DNA of 64,000 nt from Rhabdornis inornatus (lineage: Eukaryota > Chordata > Aves > Passeriformes > Rhabdornithidae): positions 274,318 through 338,317 of the forward strand of contig VWZS01009593.1 of the NCBI GenBank assembly GCA_013397075.1. Direction: 5' to 3'. This document shows, piece after piece, positions 1 through 13,009 of this stretch. Position 1 is the stretch's first letter; the number at the start of each line of letters is the position of its first letter. The position numbers and the translations under genes were made by a program. The notes beneath the pieces are model-generated. The model made no database searches and was not told where the DNA came from. It worked only from the letters and a program-made list of their open reading frames with translations.

Positions 1-1017
1 TGGTGATAGGTGAATCTGGAAAGAAGGTTGTTTTTTCAATTTTCGTATTTCCTTCTCTCACTAAAACTACCTCCCAAACAGAACCCACAAGAAATAAAGA
101 ACGTATGTGTTGCATTAGAAATCCATGGCAGTTGTTACAATTTACCCTTGATAACAATCACTTGACACTACTTATTTTCTCTCCTAGAGAACTGTTTAGA
201 TGAGAAGACCTCCCACTGAGCACATTAAAGGGGCAGAAAGTCATAGTGCCCTTATTACTTCTTGTTCACACAGAGGCACAAGAAATTAAGAAGCCTCAAA
301 GAGACAAGAGAGGTTTTGTTGTTATCAGGATAACATATTGTATTCAATAAATTCAGTTAAGCCATATTAAATTGAGTTGCAGAGATGAAAGCAACTGAAT
401 ATATTTGATCCATACTATTTTAGTGGAAAAGTTAAGAAAGGTGCTGCCACAAATAAGTATCACAACATTGTATATACCTATGCTATACAATGAAACTTAT
501 GCTATATAATGCAAATGTTTTACTTATGCTATACAATGCAACTGGAAGAGAGCTATAAATATTTATGATAATTTAATTGCTAATAAATATTTATATAAAA
601 TACATGGGGGAAATGTAAATAATTTAAACTCTTGATTTAATTCAGTAATTTCTAATCTGAGGAAATATATTAATTTATAAGACTATCAAAAGCTATCAAA
701 ATTGTACCATACATAATTTACATCATAAAATCGACAGAATCCTACCAAAACCAAGCCAATAATAATCCACTATATGAAAGCACACAAAGAGAATTGCTTT
801 AAGAGTTGGTATAAGAGAAAAAAAATGTTTCAGCAGTTTTAGAAGTTGTCCTTGCGCGTGTAGATTAGGCAAACCTGCCAATAAAAAGTAAATTTGTCCT
901 GTCAGGAGAGTTAATTACATTTTACTAACTCTGAAATCAATCACACACAAATAATTACCTATAAGTAAAGCTTATCAATGCCTTAAAAATAATAAGAAGA
1001 AAATATTTGGTACATAC
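1..1017 (-). other. CSMD3 intron downstream of the sushi exon (partial)
   Basis: AT-rich intron that continues before the window. It begins with the GTATGT donor at 1017. No repeat family or coding segment was recognised. Confidence 0.75.
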
Positions 1018-1200
1018 AAATACAGATTGGTATGTTTGCAGACCACTGGTTGTTTTCTTGGCAAATGATAGATTTCTCTCCAATTAATTCAAATCCAAAT
1101 TGACACTCAAACCTTAAAACATCACGATTAGAAAATCCGTCCCCTTCTCTAATACCATACAATGGTGTTCCAGGATCCCCACAGCTTTCCTTTTCAATTT
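1018..1200 (-). CDS. CSMD3: CSMD3 exon: complete sushi (CCP) domain
   Basis: This internal exon is 183 nt (61 codons), phase 1 at both ends, and encodes one sushi/complement control protein module. It reads from 1200 down to 1018. The acceptor is a pyrimidine-rich stretch ending CAACAG; the donor is GTATGT. Its first two bases complete the Glu codon begun by the exon at 43114-43226, giving Tyr-Lys-Glu-Ile-Glu-Lys. The four sushi cysteines are visible in the contexts ESCGDPG, FECQFGF, IICQEN and IPICI, and the conserved Trp is in NNQWSAN. CSMD proteins are very large single-pass membrane proteins with alternating CUB and sushi extracellular domains, expressed mainly in brain and implicated in dendrite development and complement control. 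The variant residues (YGIREGDGFSNRDVLRFEC) match my memory of CSMD3 rather than CSMD1 or CSMD2; the match to sushi 3 is inferred. No stop codon or frameshift is present. Confidence 0.9.
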
Positions 1201-4200
1201 CTGTTGAAATAAAAAGGAATTCATTTATAGAAGAATAAAACAAACTCTCTGCATGCATACGCGGACATGTAGAAAATTCTAAGCAAATTAAAATCATCTA
1301 CGTAAGAACAGTTGTCAAAATGCACCACTGAGTCTGATTCCATACCCCAGCTTCTTAGGGAGGAAATTCTGCATAAAGAATCCCACCATGGGGAACGAGT
1401 GAGTAGTTGTGTTGGGCTTAGTTGTTGGCTACAGTTAAACATCACAAGGGATTAGAAACATCGAAACTCTTTGTGTTTATAAAATAATTGAAAATTAAAT
1501 GATACGAGGAAAAGTATTTCTACCCTATTTTATTTCATAAAATTTTAAACAATAATATCATTAAGTAAAATACTGCTAGAACATGAACTCTCAAAAGTAG
1601 AAACAGAGATCAGCTCCCCAATGTTCAAGCACTGTCCATGTTGCAATACCATTCAAATCAAGGTACCAATGACATGGCAAATAAGGGAGTGGTGGCACCA
1701 AAAGAATCCCCCACAGTAAAAAGGAGGCTAGACATAAATATACATACAAATTTATATGCATATACATTATGCAAACGTATGCAAAAAATAATTTCTCTAT
1801 AGTCAAATAACATTTTACCTCAGTAGCCTTAACTGCAAGGCTGAATGGTTACTATTTCTACAAATATTAGAGCTATGATATTCTCTCAAGCTGCATCCTG
1901 TTTTGAACTTTCAGTAGTTACAGGCATGGAAGAATCTTCTGAAAATTTACAAGTAATGATAGCAACAAGCATCCCTGCACCGTAGTTTAAGATTTTCTCT
2001 TTAAAGGTCTTGAAGCCTTTTATTCTTTTTCACATTTCCATATATGATAGTTTGAGTACAAGGCAAAAAAATAGCAAGTGTTTTGATTATCACTCAAACA
2101 ATTTTTCTAGGGTAATATTTTCAGCAGCATACACTTGATTTCTCAAAGGTTTCAGATATTAAGGTTCTAAATACAATTAAATTTGTGACAAGAAGCAAAT
2201 AAAGAACATTCAATTTTAACAAGAAACTGAAAAAGAGTTGAAGATTATTTAAAAAAAATATTCCACAGAATCTCGAAGGCCTTTATTATTCTGTTTGGAT
2301 AAAGAAAACTCAAAAAGAACAAAATTAATCCATCTAATAGAAAGCACCAAAAAAATGAACACTCCTTATTGTTTTAGTTGTATTTTTTTTCAAACAATTC
2401 TAGGAAAGGATTGATATAATTCATTATTATAAAAGGATAAAACCAAGTTCAATTTATCCTGAGATCACAGACCTCAAAAAAAAAAAAAAAGATACAGCTT
2501 TCCTGAAGAAACAACATAAGTGATCCCATAGAACACAAAAACTCACTCTCCTGTCTCCAATTTTTGTGGGGCTGTTAATATCAAACCTACAGAACTGCTC
2601 AGTTTTTAACTGCCAAAAAATACAAAGTTTTCCTAGGCTGTCCTGGTAGATTAATATTATTCAAAGTGTCTAAGTCATGTCATATTTCATTTGGGAAAAC
2701 AAATATGTTCTATAAACAAATGTATTCTACAAACTAGTTCTCTAGCAAGTGACTACATCATGTAGCTTACTGCAGTTTTCTCAAACAATATAGGCTGGGC
2801 AATAAATGTATTTATACCTACTTCAATTTACTCCCTTTTGGGACTTCTATTCTGATGTAGCTGGGCAAGACCTTCCATGCTTTTTTCTCAAATTTGAAGA
2901 GATACAGAGCTGACTAAACCTATCCCTTTTAGGACTTAAAGGAACTAGTTCTGCATTCAAAAAATTATTAGGCAGAGTAAAATAATTTACAGGAGCTAGG
3001 TGGAAAATATATTCTATTCTAAACCTCATTTGTATTAATTTAAATTTATAGCAAATATTTCCTTCATTACTTTTAAAACTTTCCTGAATGCATTGCTTGC
3101 AACACTTATACACTTTCTAAATTTTGTATTAACATCAGTTCATCTCTGAATTTGAAACAGACTATTTTTGTCATTATTTGGTTTTCCACAGGATCAGAAA
3201 TGATAGGGTTTGATTTTCTGTTTTGTTTGGGGTTTTGCTGCTGTTTAGTTAGTTGTTTTTTTTTAATTGAAGTGGAAATACTTCTTAGATATTTTTAGAG
3301 AATGTCAATACTCTTCCTTTAAAACAGAGAGGAAAAATCCAAGCTGATTCCTGGGCTTTTGTCAGATAAACACATTTTAAATAGCATGATTTTAGGAAAG
3401 TGTATTAATATTTATTTGAATTCATATGTATTTTAATTCACTAAGGAGTAAATTAAATTCACATTTTTTTACTGCTAGTTCTGCCACTTGTGTTTCAGCT
3501 TCTCTGCACTACATATTTTGTTTCAAAAATTCCTAAGCAGTTAAGTTCAGAGCCTGACACAGCCTCTCTACTTGATAAACTCATACTAGTCCCCCATTGT
3601 AAATAATTCATCCATGATAAATAGAAATAATTTACTGTTGTTTTATGATTAGAAGAAAACCAGTAAATTTTCAAACAGCTTACTTATTAATGCCATAATT
3701 AAAACTTTAAAAACCCAACAACTATAAAATTGGAAATTTCAGTGTGAGGCACCAAATAATGAGGAGAAAGAGAAGGCATATGGGCTGCTCTTTTGGAATA
3801 TAACTTGAATACCTGTCAATAAAACTGCATGTAAGAGTCCACTGCTTAGTGAATTTCTTGGACTAAAATATTAGTAATTATAATGCTCTCTTTCAGATAA
3901 TGCAGATGTAAAAAGAAGGTGCAATTCACACACAGAAATTGTTATAGAGTATATTTTTTTGGAAATACTACTTCTGTAGTATATTAGTGTAAGCATTTGG
4001 AATAAGTTTATTATCTATATCAGCTACCTTAAAAAATCAAAAGTAAATTTATTGGTTAGGAACATTTTTGTATTTTATTTTACATTTTCATCACTTTTTA
4101 GTTTTATGTATTGTTTTTTGTTCTCTTTTATGATTCATTCTGCTTTTTGAGATTTGCACTTCATGTTAGCTCCAATGAGATGGCTAGGATGGATATTTGT

Positions 4201-5642
4201 TTTCCTGTGACCACTACCACTGTGATACAAAAGATAAGTATTGCTGTTTGTGCCTAAGGAAAAAAAACAACACCTTATGCTAATATTATTTCTGGTAAAT
4301 AGTCTTTATTTCCTTTGTAGCCTTATAAAAAGGGAAAAATAACCTCTACCCATAAATAAAATTTATTAAATGTGTTAGCAATGAATCAGGCGCATTCTTT
4401 TGTGTTTTAAGGTTTTTGAGGCAGAACAGAAAATCTATTTTTGGTTTCAAAAATTATTTCACAAAGAAGGACATTAACAGTAAAAGAAGGGATGATTTCT
4501 GGTGATTTAGAAAGTCATCTTTTTTGACAAGATAAACTCCTGTTGGAATTACTTAGGATACTAATTTTGAAAAAAGCAACTATCCTAAATAAATCTGTAC
4601 AGTTAGCAGTTTCACAGCACTGAATTAAGTTAATAATTACCAAAGTATTTTCTAACAAGAAGTATCTAGAAAAAATATCAAGTTAAAGGAAAAGCAAAAG
4701 AATACTATAAAGAAAATTAAGATAACCATCTCCTTTCATTTTAAATTATCCTTACACTACTTTGGTATATCTCACTGAAAGACTTTGCAGATTTCTAGCC
4801 AATGATGCACTGAAAGGAGAGCCCCAGGCTACAGTAACCCCTAGTCTGGCAAGATAGGAATCTGGGGTTTTTTTTCTCTTTGAGAAGGGCAGGCCCATTT
4901 TGGATGTGACTAAAGGGGGCCTTGGGGAAAAGAAATGGTCACTTACTACACAAATGCATTTTGACAGAAATGCACTGGAGTTAGGGTTTGAAGAGGTAAC
5001 TTGTCTATTTTTCTGTTCCTATAACTCAAGAGTAAATAAAAGATAAGAATATGATTCCGATAAGGAACACAATTTTGAAAGAAAAGAGATCACAGGTGCA
5101 CACTGGAAATACTGAAGACTTGTTATCACTTCAGCGGAGATTCAAATCTGTAGTCCTTAAGGAAAACTCCAAGCAAACCAATGATTCTTTACTTTAACAA
5201 CACCTCAGAATAATTCCCATTATTTGTTTTACTGATTGCATCAAAGGAAATATAACACACAACTAGATTTGTTTAATTACTAGTAAAAGAGCATTTGAAT
5301 TAATTACATATTATATTTTAATCAAAGCATACAGGTGAACTAAACACTAGTATATGAAAAGAAAGTACAAGTATGTGATTCAAAAGGATAAAACTTGCTG
5401 TTTGATATTTGAATTCCTTATGCAAAAGCTACAAGCATTCACCACCATATATCGACACACTGACATTTTGCAAGATAATGCATAAAAATCTTTGTAATCC
5501 CACTTTGAAATACCATGGTGTGTACAATTTATATACACATTACTGAATACATATATCCAACTTAGTTGTGAAATTGTTGTTCTTATGTTCCCAATGCAAG
5601 ATTTTCTTATTTAAAAATCTAGAAAAATATACCATCAAATAT

Positions 5643-5778
5643 TTCACAGAATCACAGAATAAGTAAGGCTGGAAGGGAACGCAGTGAGTCATCTGGTCCA
5701 GCCTCCCTGCTCAAGCAGGGTCATCCTAGAGCACATTGCACAGGATTGTGTCAGGATAGTTCTTGAATATCTCAAATA
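5643..5778 (-). mobile_element. CR1 LINE 3'-end fragment
   Basis: The plus strand shows the reverse complement of the avian CR1 3' end: two overlapping CACAGAAT units at the left edge, then a GGCTGGAAGGGA block and a TCATCTGGTCCAGCC block. Similarity fades after about 5778. It is the same CR1 subtype as the tail at 34018, sharing most bases over about 130 positions. The element is 5'-truncated, as most CR1 copies are. It lies about 90 bp before the LTR at 5870. Confidence 0.85.
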
Positions 5779-5869
5779 AGGGAGTCAATTTGTGTAACTT
5801 TTGCTTGCAAAGGCCAAGTAACCAGTGTTATTATAATCATCTTTAGGTTTGTGTGCCAAAGTTTTGATA

Positions 5870-6386
5870 GTGGAAGGACTGTGCCTGTGAAAGGGACCAT
5901 GCACATTAACTTCAGCCTGTGGGAAGAACACATATTGGAGAAGTTTGTGGAAGACTGCCTCCCATGGGAGGGACCCCATGCTGGAGCAGAGGAAAAGTGT
6001 GAGGAGTCCTTCCCCATGAGGAGGAAGCAGAGATAGCATGTGATGAACTGACCAGTCCCATCTCCCTGTCCTCCTGTGCCACTGAGAGGAAGGAAGAAGA
6101 GCATTCTGGAATAAAGTTAAGCCCAAGAAGAAGGGAGGAGTGGGGGGGAAAGTGTTTAAAGATTTAGTTCTTTATTTCCCATTATCTTACTCTGATTTTG
6201 ATTGGCAGCAAATTGAAGTAATTTCTCCAAGTCAAGACTGTTTCACATCTGATGGTGACTGGTTACTCTGCCCTTATCTTGACACATAAACTTTTTGTTG
6301 TATTTAATCTCCTTGGTTCTGCTGAGGAGTGGAGTGATAGAGCCACTTTTCTGGGCACCTGACATTCAGCCAGAACCAATCCACCA
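5870..6386 (+). mobile_element. Avian ERV LTR, 5'-truncated copy (family A)
   Basis: Non-coding LTR sequence of a widespread avian endogenous retrovirus family; its exact name is uncertain. The GC-richer first part carries repeated CCTGTGGGAAGAAC/CCCATGGGAGGGACC-type blocks. A T-rich segment follows (TTTATTTCCCATTATCTTAC), and the copy ends near CCACCA at 6386. About 370 bp of the 5' part present in the copy at 10472-11397 is missing here. The AATAAA seen at 11214 in that copy is degraded. Orientation is opposite to CSMD3. Confidence 0.75.
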
Positions 6387-9300
6387 TATCATCTATCTTA
6401 TCCTGAAAATTCAAACTTAAATATTAAGGAGAAATGTCACAGAAAGAGCAGAAATAGGGAAAATAAAAACTAATAACCTATGAAGCAAGAACATATACAT
6501 TTCTCAGTGTAAACCAGGATGAAAAATAATGTAAATTACATCATGTGTCTTCATAATATGTATACACAAAACCCATAATCTTAAAGATACACAGCAGACA
6601 AAAAGTTTTGGACCAATTTCAGCAGTCTTAGACTATACCTACCAATTTACATGGTAATAGATTGGAGATTGGTTACATTTATTTGTAATAGAGTTTAGAT
6701 ATCAGTAAACAAACAGAAATTTGAATCATCTAACAGACGACGCCTAACAGATGATACTTTCTCCTAAATATTATAATATTTGTATGTATCTTCAAATAAA
6801 ATAGATTGTTTTGTCTATTACCTATTCTGTTAAAGTGTGAGTATTTTTGTAGTCAAAGGATGAAAGTTCATTTGTGAGAGAAAAAAAAGTCTATTGCCAC
6901 GTGATTTCCAGATATATTTTCAAGGTAATCAATACCCTTATTTCCTTCTAATGATCAGATTTTTATCTACAGATTCCATATTTCAGAAAATCCATATATA
7001 TATTAAAAAAAATAAATAAGAAAAAATTCACCTTAACTAGTGTTTTTACCCAGAAATCTAGTATGATTTTCTCACTCTCAATTTTGGCCACAATATATTT
7101 TATATTTATTTTATATTTATTCTCTTTTTTTCTTCCTTGTTTGCCTAAAAGATTGGAAAGAAGAATATTGTCTAATGTGTAGTGTGGCTATTTTTTTAGC
7201 AATTGGCAAGTGTGAAGATAGGGAATGAATTTTGCATCGTTTCTAAATACAAACAGAATGGAACGATGCCTGTAGGCAAACTATAAGAAAACTCCACCTG
7301 TGCCTGACTGCTCCAGGTGAGACCCCCATTACAGTGTTCCAGCACCTTCTCTGTGGTCCTGGGTCCCACTACAGAAAAAACAGGTATGCAAAGGCAGGAA
7401 AGGAGATAAGGAGGAGGATTTAAGCATACAGTCTTTTCCCTATATGAATTCGTGAGATGTTTAGTCTATAATTCATTATACAGAACAGCCATTCAAGGGT
7501 ATAGAGTCAGTTCTATTCTGCTCAAATTCTATGGGGAGAAAAAAAATCTATTAAAAAAAAGTTTTTCTTTCCCTACTATGTAGGTGGTGATAACCTTCTC
7601 CGCCCTTGCTGAATTGTGCCAACTGTCAGGGTATTTCTCATTTCTTGATTATATAATTTGATGAGCCAGAATGTGAGCATTTCACAAAGGAAAAAAGGGG
7701 ATAATTAATTAAAGGAGGATAATTTGCCTAACAACACCCATAGGAAAGTCAGATGAATTCCTCTGAGAATGAAGTAAGAAAACAATGGCAGACACCATTA
7801 AAAATAATATTTTATGTGTATCACAAGTGCTCAACATCTCTAGTATAAAGAAAACAAGTTACAGCCATTCTCCATGAGAATAGATTTTTCAGAGGGAAAG
7901 CAGATATATCAATATGATTTTATTATATAATTTATCTGAAGTTTTATACTACTAGCATAAAATATTTCCTAACTATGTTCTGTTATATATTTTAGGTACT
8001 TATAGACTTTCTGGATATACATATTCCTTCTCTTCCAATTCAGGACTGTGTTCTACATCTAAAGTTGAGTTTTTTACTACTCAGCCAGAAATAAGCTGGC
8101 CTGGTCTGAATGAGCCCTGTGGGGCTTTAAATAATAGCCACACCTTCAATAAAATAAGTTACTCTCTTAATTTAGGTTTAGAAAATGAGCTGTTATGCAG
8201 AACTCTATCCACACAAACAATTTAATCGTACCATGAGACTTCTCATTCATACAAAAAATGAACAAAAACTAGGGTATTTCCTAAATTTCTATTGAAATAT
8301 TGCTAAATAACAGTATCTTGTTAATTCCAGATTTGCTTGCAAAACCAGCTGGTATTTTATCACTTAAAGAATTTCAGTTGTGAGAATAAGCAACATTTGT
8401 ATTTCATCTATGGTGCCTCGAACAATTTCTGTTGCCTTCATAACTATACTTTCCCAAACCCTGTCAGTATGGTCTTTCTCCTTCAGTCATAATGAAGTAA
8501 TAATTGCTTTGTTTCAGTATAATTTTGATATGAAGATGCATGTTAAGAGTAACATTGTGTTCTTCTGAAACTGCAGTGTGTCTATGTATCTTTACATTGC
8601 TGTTTGCCTATTCAATCCCCTTTGCTTCCCAAACACTATAGCTTTCAATCAGTCACACCTTTCTTCTCAGCTAATCTCCCTCTACCAAGAATCTAGAAAA
8701 TGGTTTGGAAAGAGACATGTTACATTTGCTTTCCTTATGCAACTCCTTCAATCTGGAGCAATTACATTGAGGCATAGTTAGCTAATTCAGGATGACTTTT
8801 CTTTTATGTACCCGACTTTAGCTGGACCAAAGATGGATCACTGAATAATCTGAAGAAAGTTTCATGTAACTTTTTAAATTTAAAACTTAAAATGTAATTT
8901 GACATTCTGGAGTGTTATATCACAATTAAACCTCAAAAAACAAAGTAGTTTTGTTAGAGAGAAAACATCTATGAATTTCAGCAGTTCTCCCTTAATATAA
9001 CTTTTAATGGGAGACAACTACATTATTAGCTTTCCTTATGGAACTATAGATACTTGGTACTCTCAAGGAAGAATAAGTGGAAAAATAATACTAAGGAGTT
9101 TTATTTAAGTCTGCAATCCTTTACATGAACAGTTTCAATGCAAATACATGGAATATCACTTAGACCAGCGGTTACTGCTTGACCTGTCAAAAGGAAAAAG
9201 ACAATGTGAATGTGTAGTCACCATATGCAGAAATGTTTGAAATACTTTTCAAGGTGGCTTTAAGACTAAAATCCATTTATTAGCAGTTAGACAAATGTTA

Positions 9301-10471
9301 TCATTTCTGTGCCTGAATCATCTATATTTAAGTGGTGGGGCCTTTCTCATTTTAAAATAAGACAGGTTTTCTTCCATAGACTAAATAAAATCTAAGCATG
9401 TTGTTATTCATCATAGAGAAATTGAGCTGTTGAGAATGTGGTCCTTTGATGTTTACAAAGTATTCTAGGTTATGATTAGAACATGCAATACACTATTTTA
9501 ATAATATGACTAACAGGAATCTCATTTGTGTCACTGATGATTTGACTAAGGCCTTTCACTCCACGTTAGAAAATCTCTAGGAAAATAAAATGTTTCACTG
9601 GACTAAATAGCTTTATCTCCAACTGTCAGTATGCTTTTCATATAAATGAAAATGAGCTAATTCAAGGAGCGTTTTTCTGGCACTATGGGAGTCAGCATTG
9701 TACAGATAATTTTGATCCTTTTGCTATACATAGTGTTTTTCTTTTTCATCTTTAGTGGTAAATTGTGTCCAGGTAGAAGTCCAAACCCAAGACTGTTGAA
9801 GCTATCATCAAAAATGTATCTCTTGATACATACAGAGTCGGTCTGCAACAACAGTGAATCTATTTGCAACTAGAATATTATCTGTTGAACCTTTCAAATC
9901 TGTTGATCAAGGCAACCTGCACCAGCTCTGCAACTCTTCTTTAATGGCAATCAATAAATTTTTCTCTGATACCTTTAATAATGGTTCCTTGTGTCATATT
10001 CTGAGTATACATGTGACTATTCAACACCACCAAGGTTTTAACTTGCTAGCAACTTTATTGTCACTCAAACTTTTTCAGTTTTGCTGAGCTAAACATCTAG
10101 TCAGGATGTAAGACTGTTAGTTCCACCTTGCTTTTGCCTTTTTCAGAAGTTCACAGAACAGAGCAAAAAGGAAAGTCTCTAGAGAAACAGTTACCAAGAC
10201 TTATTTATGTGGCTTGTTTTCTTTCCCAAGCTTCTGGCTGTGATCCTTCAACCTGCTTCTTTCTAGCTTGAACACTTATTCTCTTCTGAGACAAGACAAC
10301 TATATCTATCCAAACGAAGGCTACAACAGACAAGACCAAACATCCAAAAAACCCTAATCCCAAAATGCAGAACAAATACTGTTCTCTGCCAAACACATAC
10401 ACACAAAACAGTTCCCAGATCAGCTCTATGAACATAAAGCAGGGCTTTGTCCAAAAGTCATTTAATGCATT

Positions 10472-11397
10472 TGTACTGGACTTAGACTACAAGGTTTGGG
10501 TAGTCAGGGGTCTGCAGAAGTGACCTCTGTGAGAAGTCTGCTCCCATGTTGGACAGAACCAGCTCCAAAAAGGACCAAATGGTCAAAGTTTGAACCCATC
10601 AGAAACAATGGTGGTGCCCTTGTGATAATATATTTAAGAAAGAGTAAAAACATGCTGCAAAGCAACTGTGGCAGAAGATCAATAAAAATATGTGAGAAAC
10701 AGCCCTGAAAACATGAAGGTCAGAGAAGGAAGGAGAAGGGATGCTCCAGGCGTCAGAGCAGACATTCCCCTGCAGCCCATGGTGAAGACCACGGCGGAGC
10801 AGGCTGTCTGTCTGCAGCACATGGAGATCTCTGCTGGAGCCTGTGCATGACCCCACATTGCAGCAAGTGGATACGCCCTGAAGGGATCTGCAACTAGTGG
10901 AGCTGTCCATTCCTGAAGGAGCACAGCCCATGGGAGGGATGCAGGCTAGAGCAGCTCTAAAAGAACTACAGATGATGCAAAGGACTCCACAGTGAATCAG
11001 GGGAGAGCCTGAGGAGGAAGGAGTGCCAAAGACCAAGTGTTATGAACTGATCACAAATCCCATTCCCCATTCCCAACTCACCCTTACTTCCCGGGTGAAG
11101 GAAAATTTAGAAGAGATGAGAATAAAGGAGTGGAATCTGGGAAAAAGAGGAGGTGGAGGAAATTTTTTAGTTTTGTTTTCACTTTGCACTATCCTACTTT
11201 GTTTTTATTTGGCAATAAATCAAATTAAACTTCCTTTAGTTGAGTCTATTTGTCTTTTACAATAACTGGTAAGTTATTGCCCATTCTCATCTCAGCCCAT
11301 GAGATTTTTCTTCTTATTTTCTTCCTCTATTCTGCTGAGGAGGAGGAGTGGGAGGAGCTTTGGAGACATAATGAGTCAGCCAAAGTTATCCAGCACA
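10472..11397 (+). mobile_element. Avian ERV solo LTR, nearly full length (family A)
   Basis: The most complete copy of the family, about 926 bp. It begins TGTACTGG. Ordered blocks are a CAAGGTTTGG motif, GATAATATATTTAAGAA, ATGTGAGAAACAGCCCTG, repeated CAGCCCATGG-type units, a T-rich segment with AATAAA at 11214-11219, and a GAGGAGGAGTGGGAGGAG block before the CAGCACA end. No gag, pol or env sequence flanks it, so it is a solo LTR. A possible 6 bp target duplication ATGCAT is present at 10465-10470 and 11401-11406, a few bases outside the exact ends. Open frames inside it are accidental. Confidence 0.8.
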
Positions 11398-11712
11398 GAG
11401 ATGCATATAAATTTCATCTAAACCTGGCTGTTGAATGTAGACTTTTTCCAAGTTAGGAATGGAGTGCTCTCACACGCCCTACCCTGAAAAGAAAAAGTAA
11501 TAATAAGAGAGAGAAACCTTGCTAGGAGCTCTGATAAGACTGCAGCTTGGACTAAGCTCTTGTGGATTTCAGTTTCTGTAAGCTAAATCCTCTTAAACAA
11601 GTGAGTAAGCCTATGCAAATCAGAATTTTACAAACTGAATCTGGTTAGATATCCCCTTGACAAATTTCAGGTCACTGATTCGGCACGCAAAAAAGTTAAA
11701 ACTTGTCAAAAA

Positions 11713-11750
11713 GGTTGTTTGATTTTGTTTTGTTTTGTTTTGTTTTGTTT
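11713..11750 (+). repeat. (TTTTG)n microsatellite
   Basis: Six to seven tandem GTTTT units with little interruption. Confidence 0.9.
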
Positions 11751-13009
11751 TACTAGCCACAATGGAATGCATTTTCCTGAAATCAGTCTTTAAAGCTACT
11801 AAGTGTTTTGCTTGAATTTGCTCATAAGCACTTCAAGTGAGATAGCCACTGAGTACAGACAATTTCAGCCCAAAGAAACCAGTTAAAGTTCAGAGTTTCT
11901 AAATGGTAAAGAATAATTAAACTAGTTCTTACCTTACTTAGGAAATGATGATTCAACCTCAAAGGAATTAATTGGTTTTGCCAATAATATGTTTATTGTT
12001 TCACTCTCTATTATGGTTAAAATATACAAAATAGAGAAAAGAGTTTATTTGCATATGGATGGGAGAAGAATAACTAAAATTTAGACAGGAATTTTCCCCA
12101 CTACACCAGGAAGATTACTACTGTGACTATGTGTCCAATCTGTAATATTAAAATATTGGGAAAATATCAATGTGATGATGAGAGTAATTTTTTCAGTCCA
12201 TGTATTGAAATAAATTTATCTATAAGTTGCATGTGATCAGTTTTAAGTGCATATTTGCACATCAAAAAAAAGACTAAGAAATATCTAAAGAGCATGAGAG
12301 GAAAGCATAGCATTCCAAATTGCAGGTACATCCAATTTAATATCAAATTTTTAAAGATAAAAATCAATAATAACTGAAACTAAAAGTATGGCTTCTAAAT
12401 TATAAAGATACTTAATGGATGGTTTAATGTTTTTCTAAGCTATAAGTTTTAGATCAACTACAGAACACTGAACATAACCACGTAAAAAAATATGTAAGTA
12501 TCTGATTTCTTCTTCCTGTTGTTGTTTCCTTCTCATGTCCATCCCCTTGCTGTACTGAACCTTACTGACAGCTTATACAACTTGGAATATAAATAGTAAT
12601 GTTATTTATTGAAACAGAAATATAAGAGAAATTAGGATCACAGAAAACTGAAGGACTGATTCATACTGATTCAAAACATATTAAATTCTAATAGTTAATT
12701 AATATATTAATTTTCCTTGATACACAGCACAATGTCTTTGTTTTAGGTCTAATGACCTAATTTTTCATAGTCTGTTAAAGGCATTTCCATTAAATATGAT
12801 GAGAAAGGGAAAATTCAGTTCATGTAATTCAGGAATATTTTTCAGGAATCTTATTGATGCATGTTTATTATAAAGTACAGTATCATATAAAAGTTACAAG
12901 ACAGAGTCAAATAATAGCTTAGTGTCCTATAGTACAAATCCCTGCACATGCTACTTCATATTGCTTATTAGATACAGCTTTTTATCTGCTCTAGTGCTGC
13001 ACAGCAGTG

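Noticed and set aside
8380..8781. Two adjacent plus-strand frames of 62 and 67 codons
   Set aside because: No recognised domain, splice signal or repeat; length is expected by chance in AT-rich DNA.
10599..11036. 145-codon minus-strand frame with many cysteines
   Set aside because: Lies wholly within the family A LTR, antisense to it; the cysteines come from GC-rich repeated LTR blocks.
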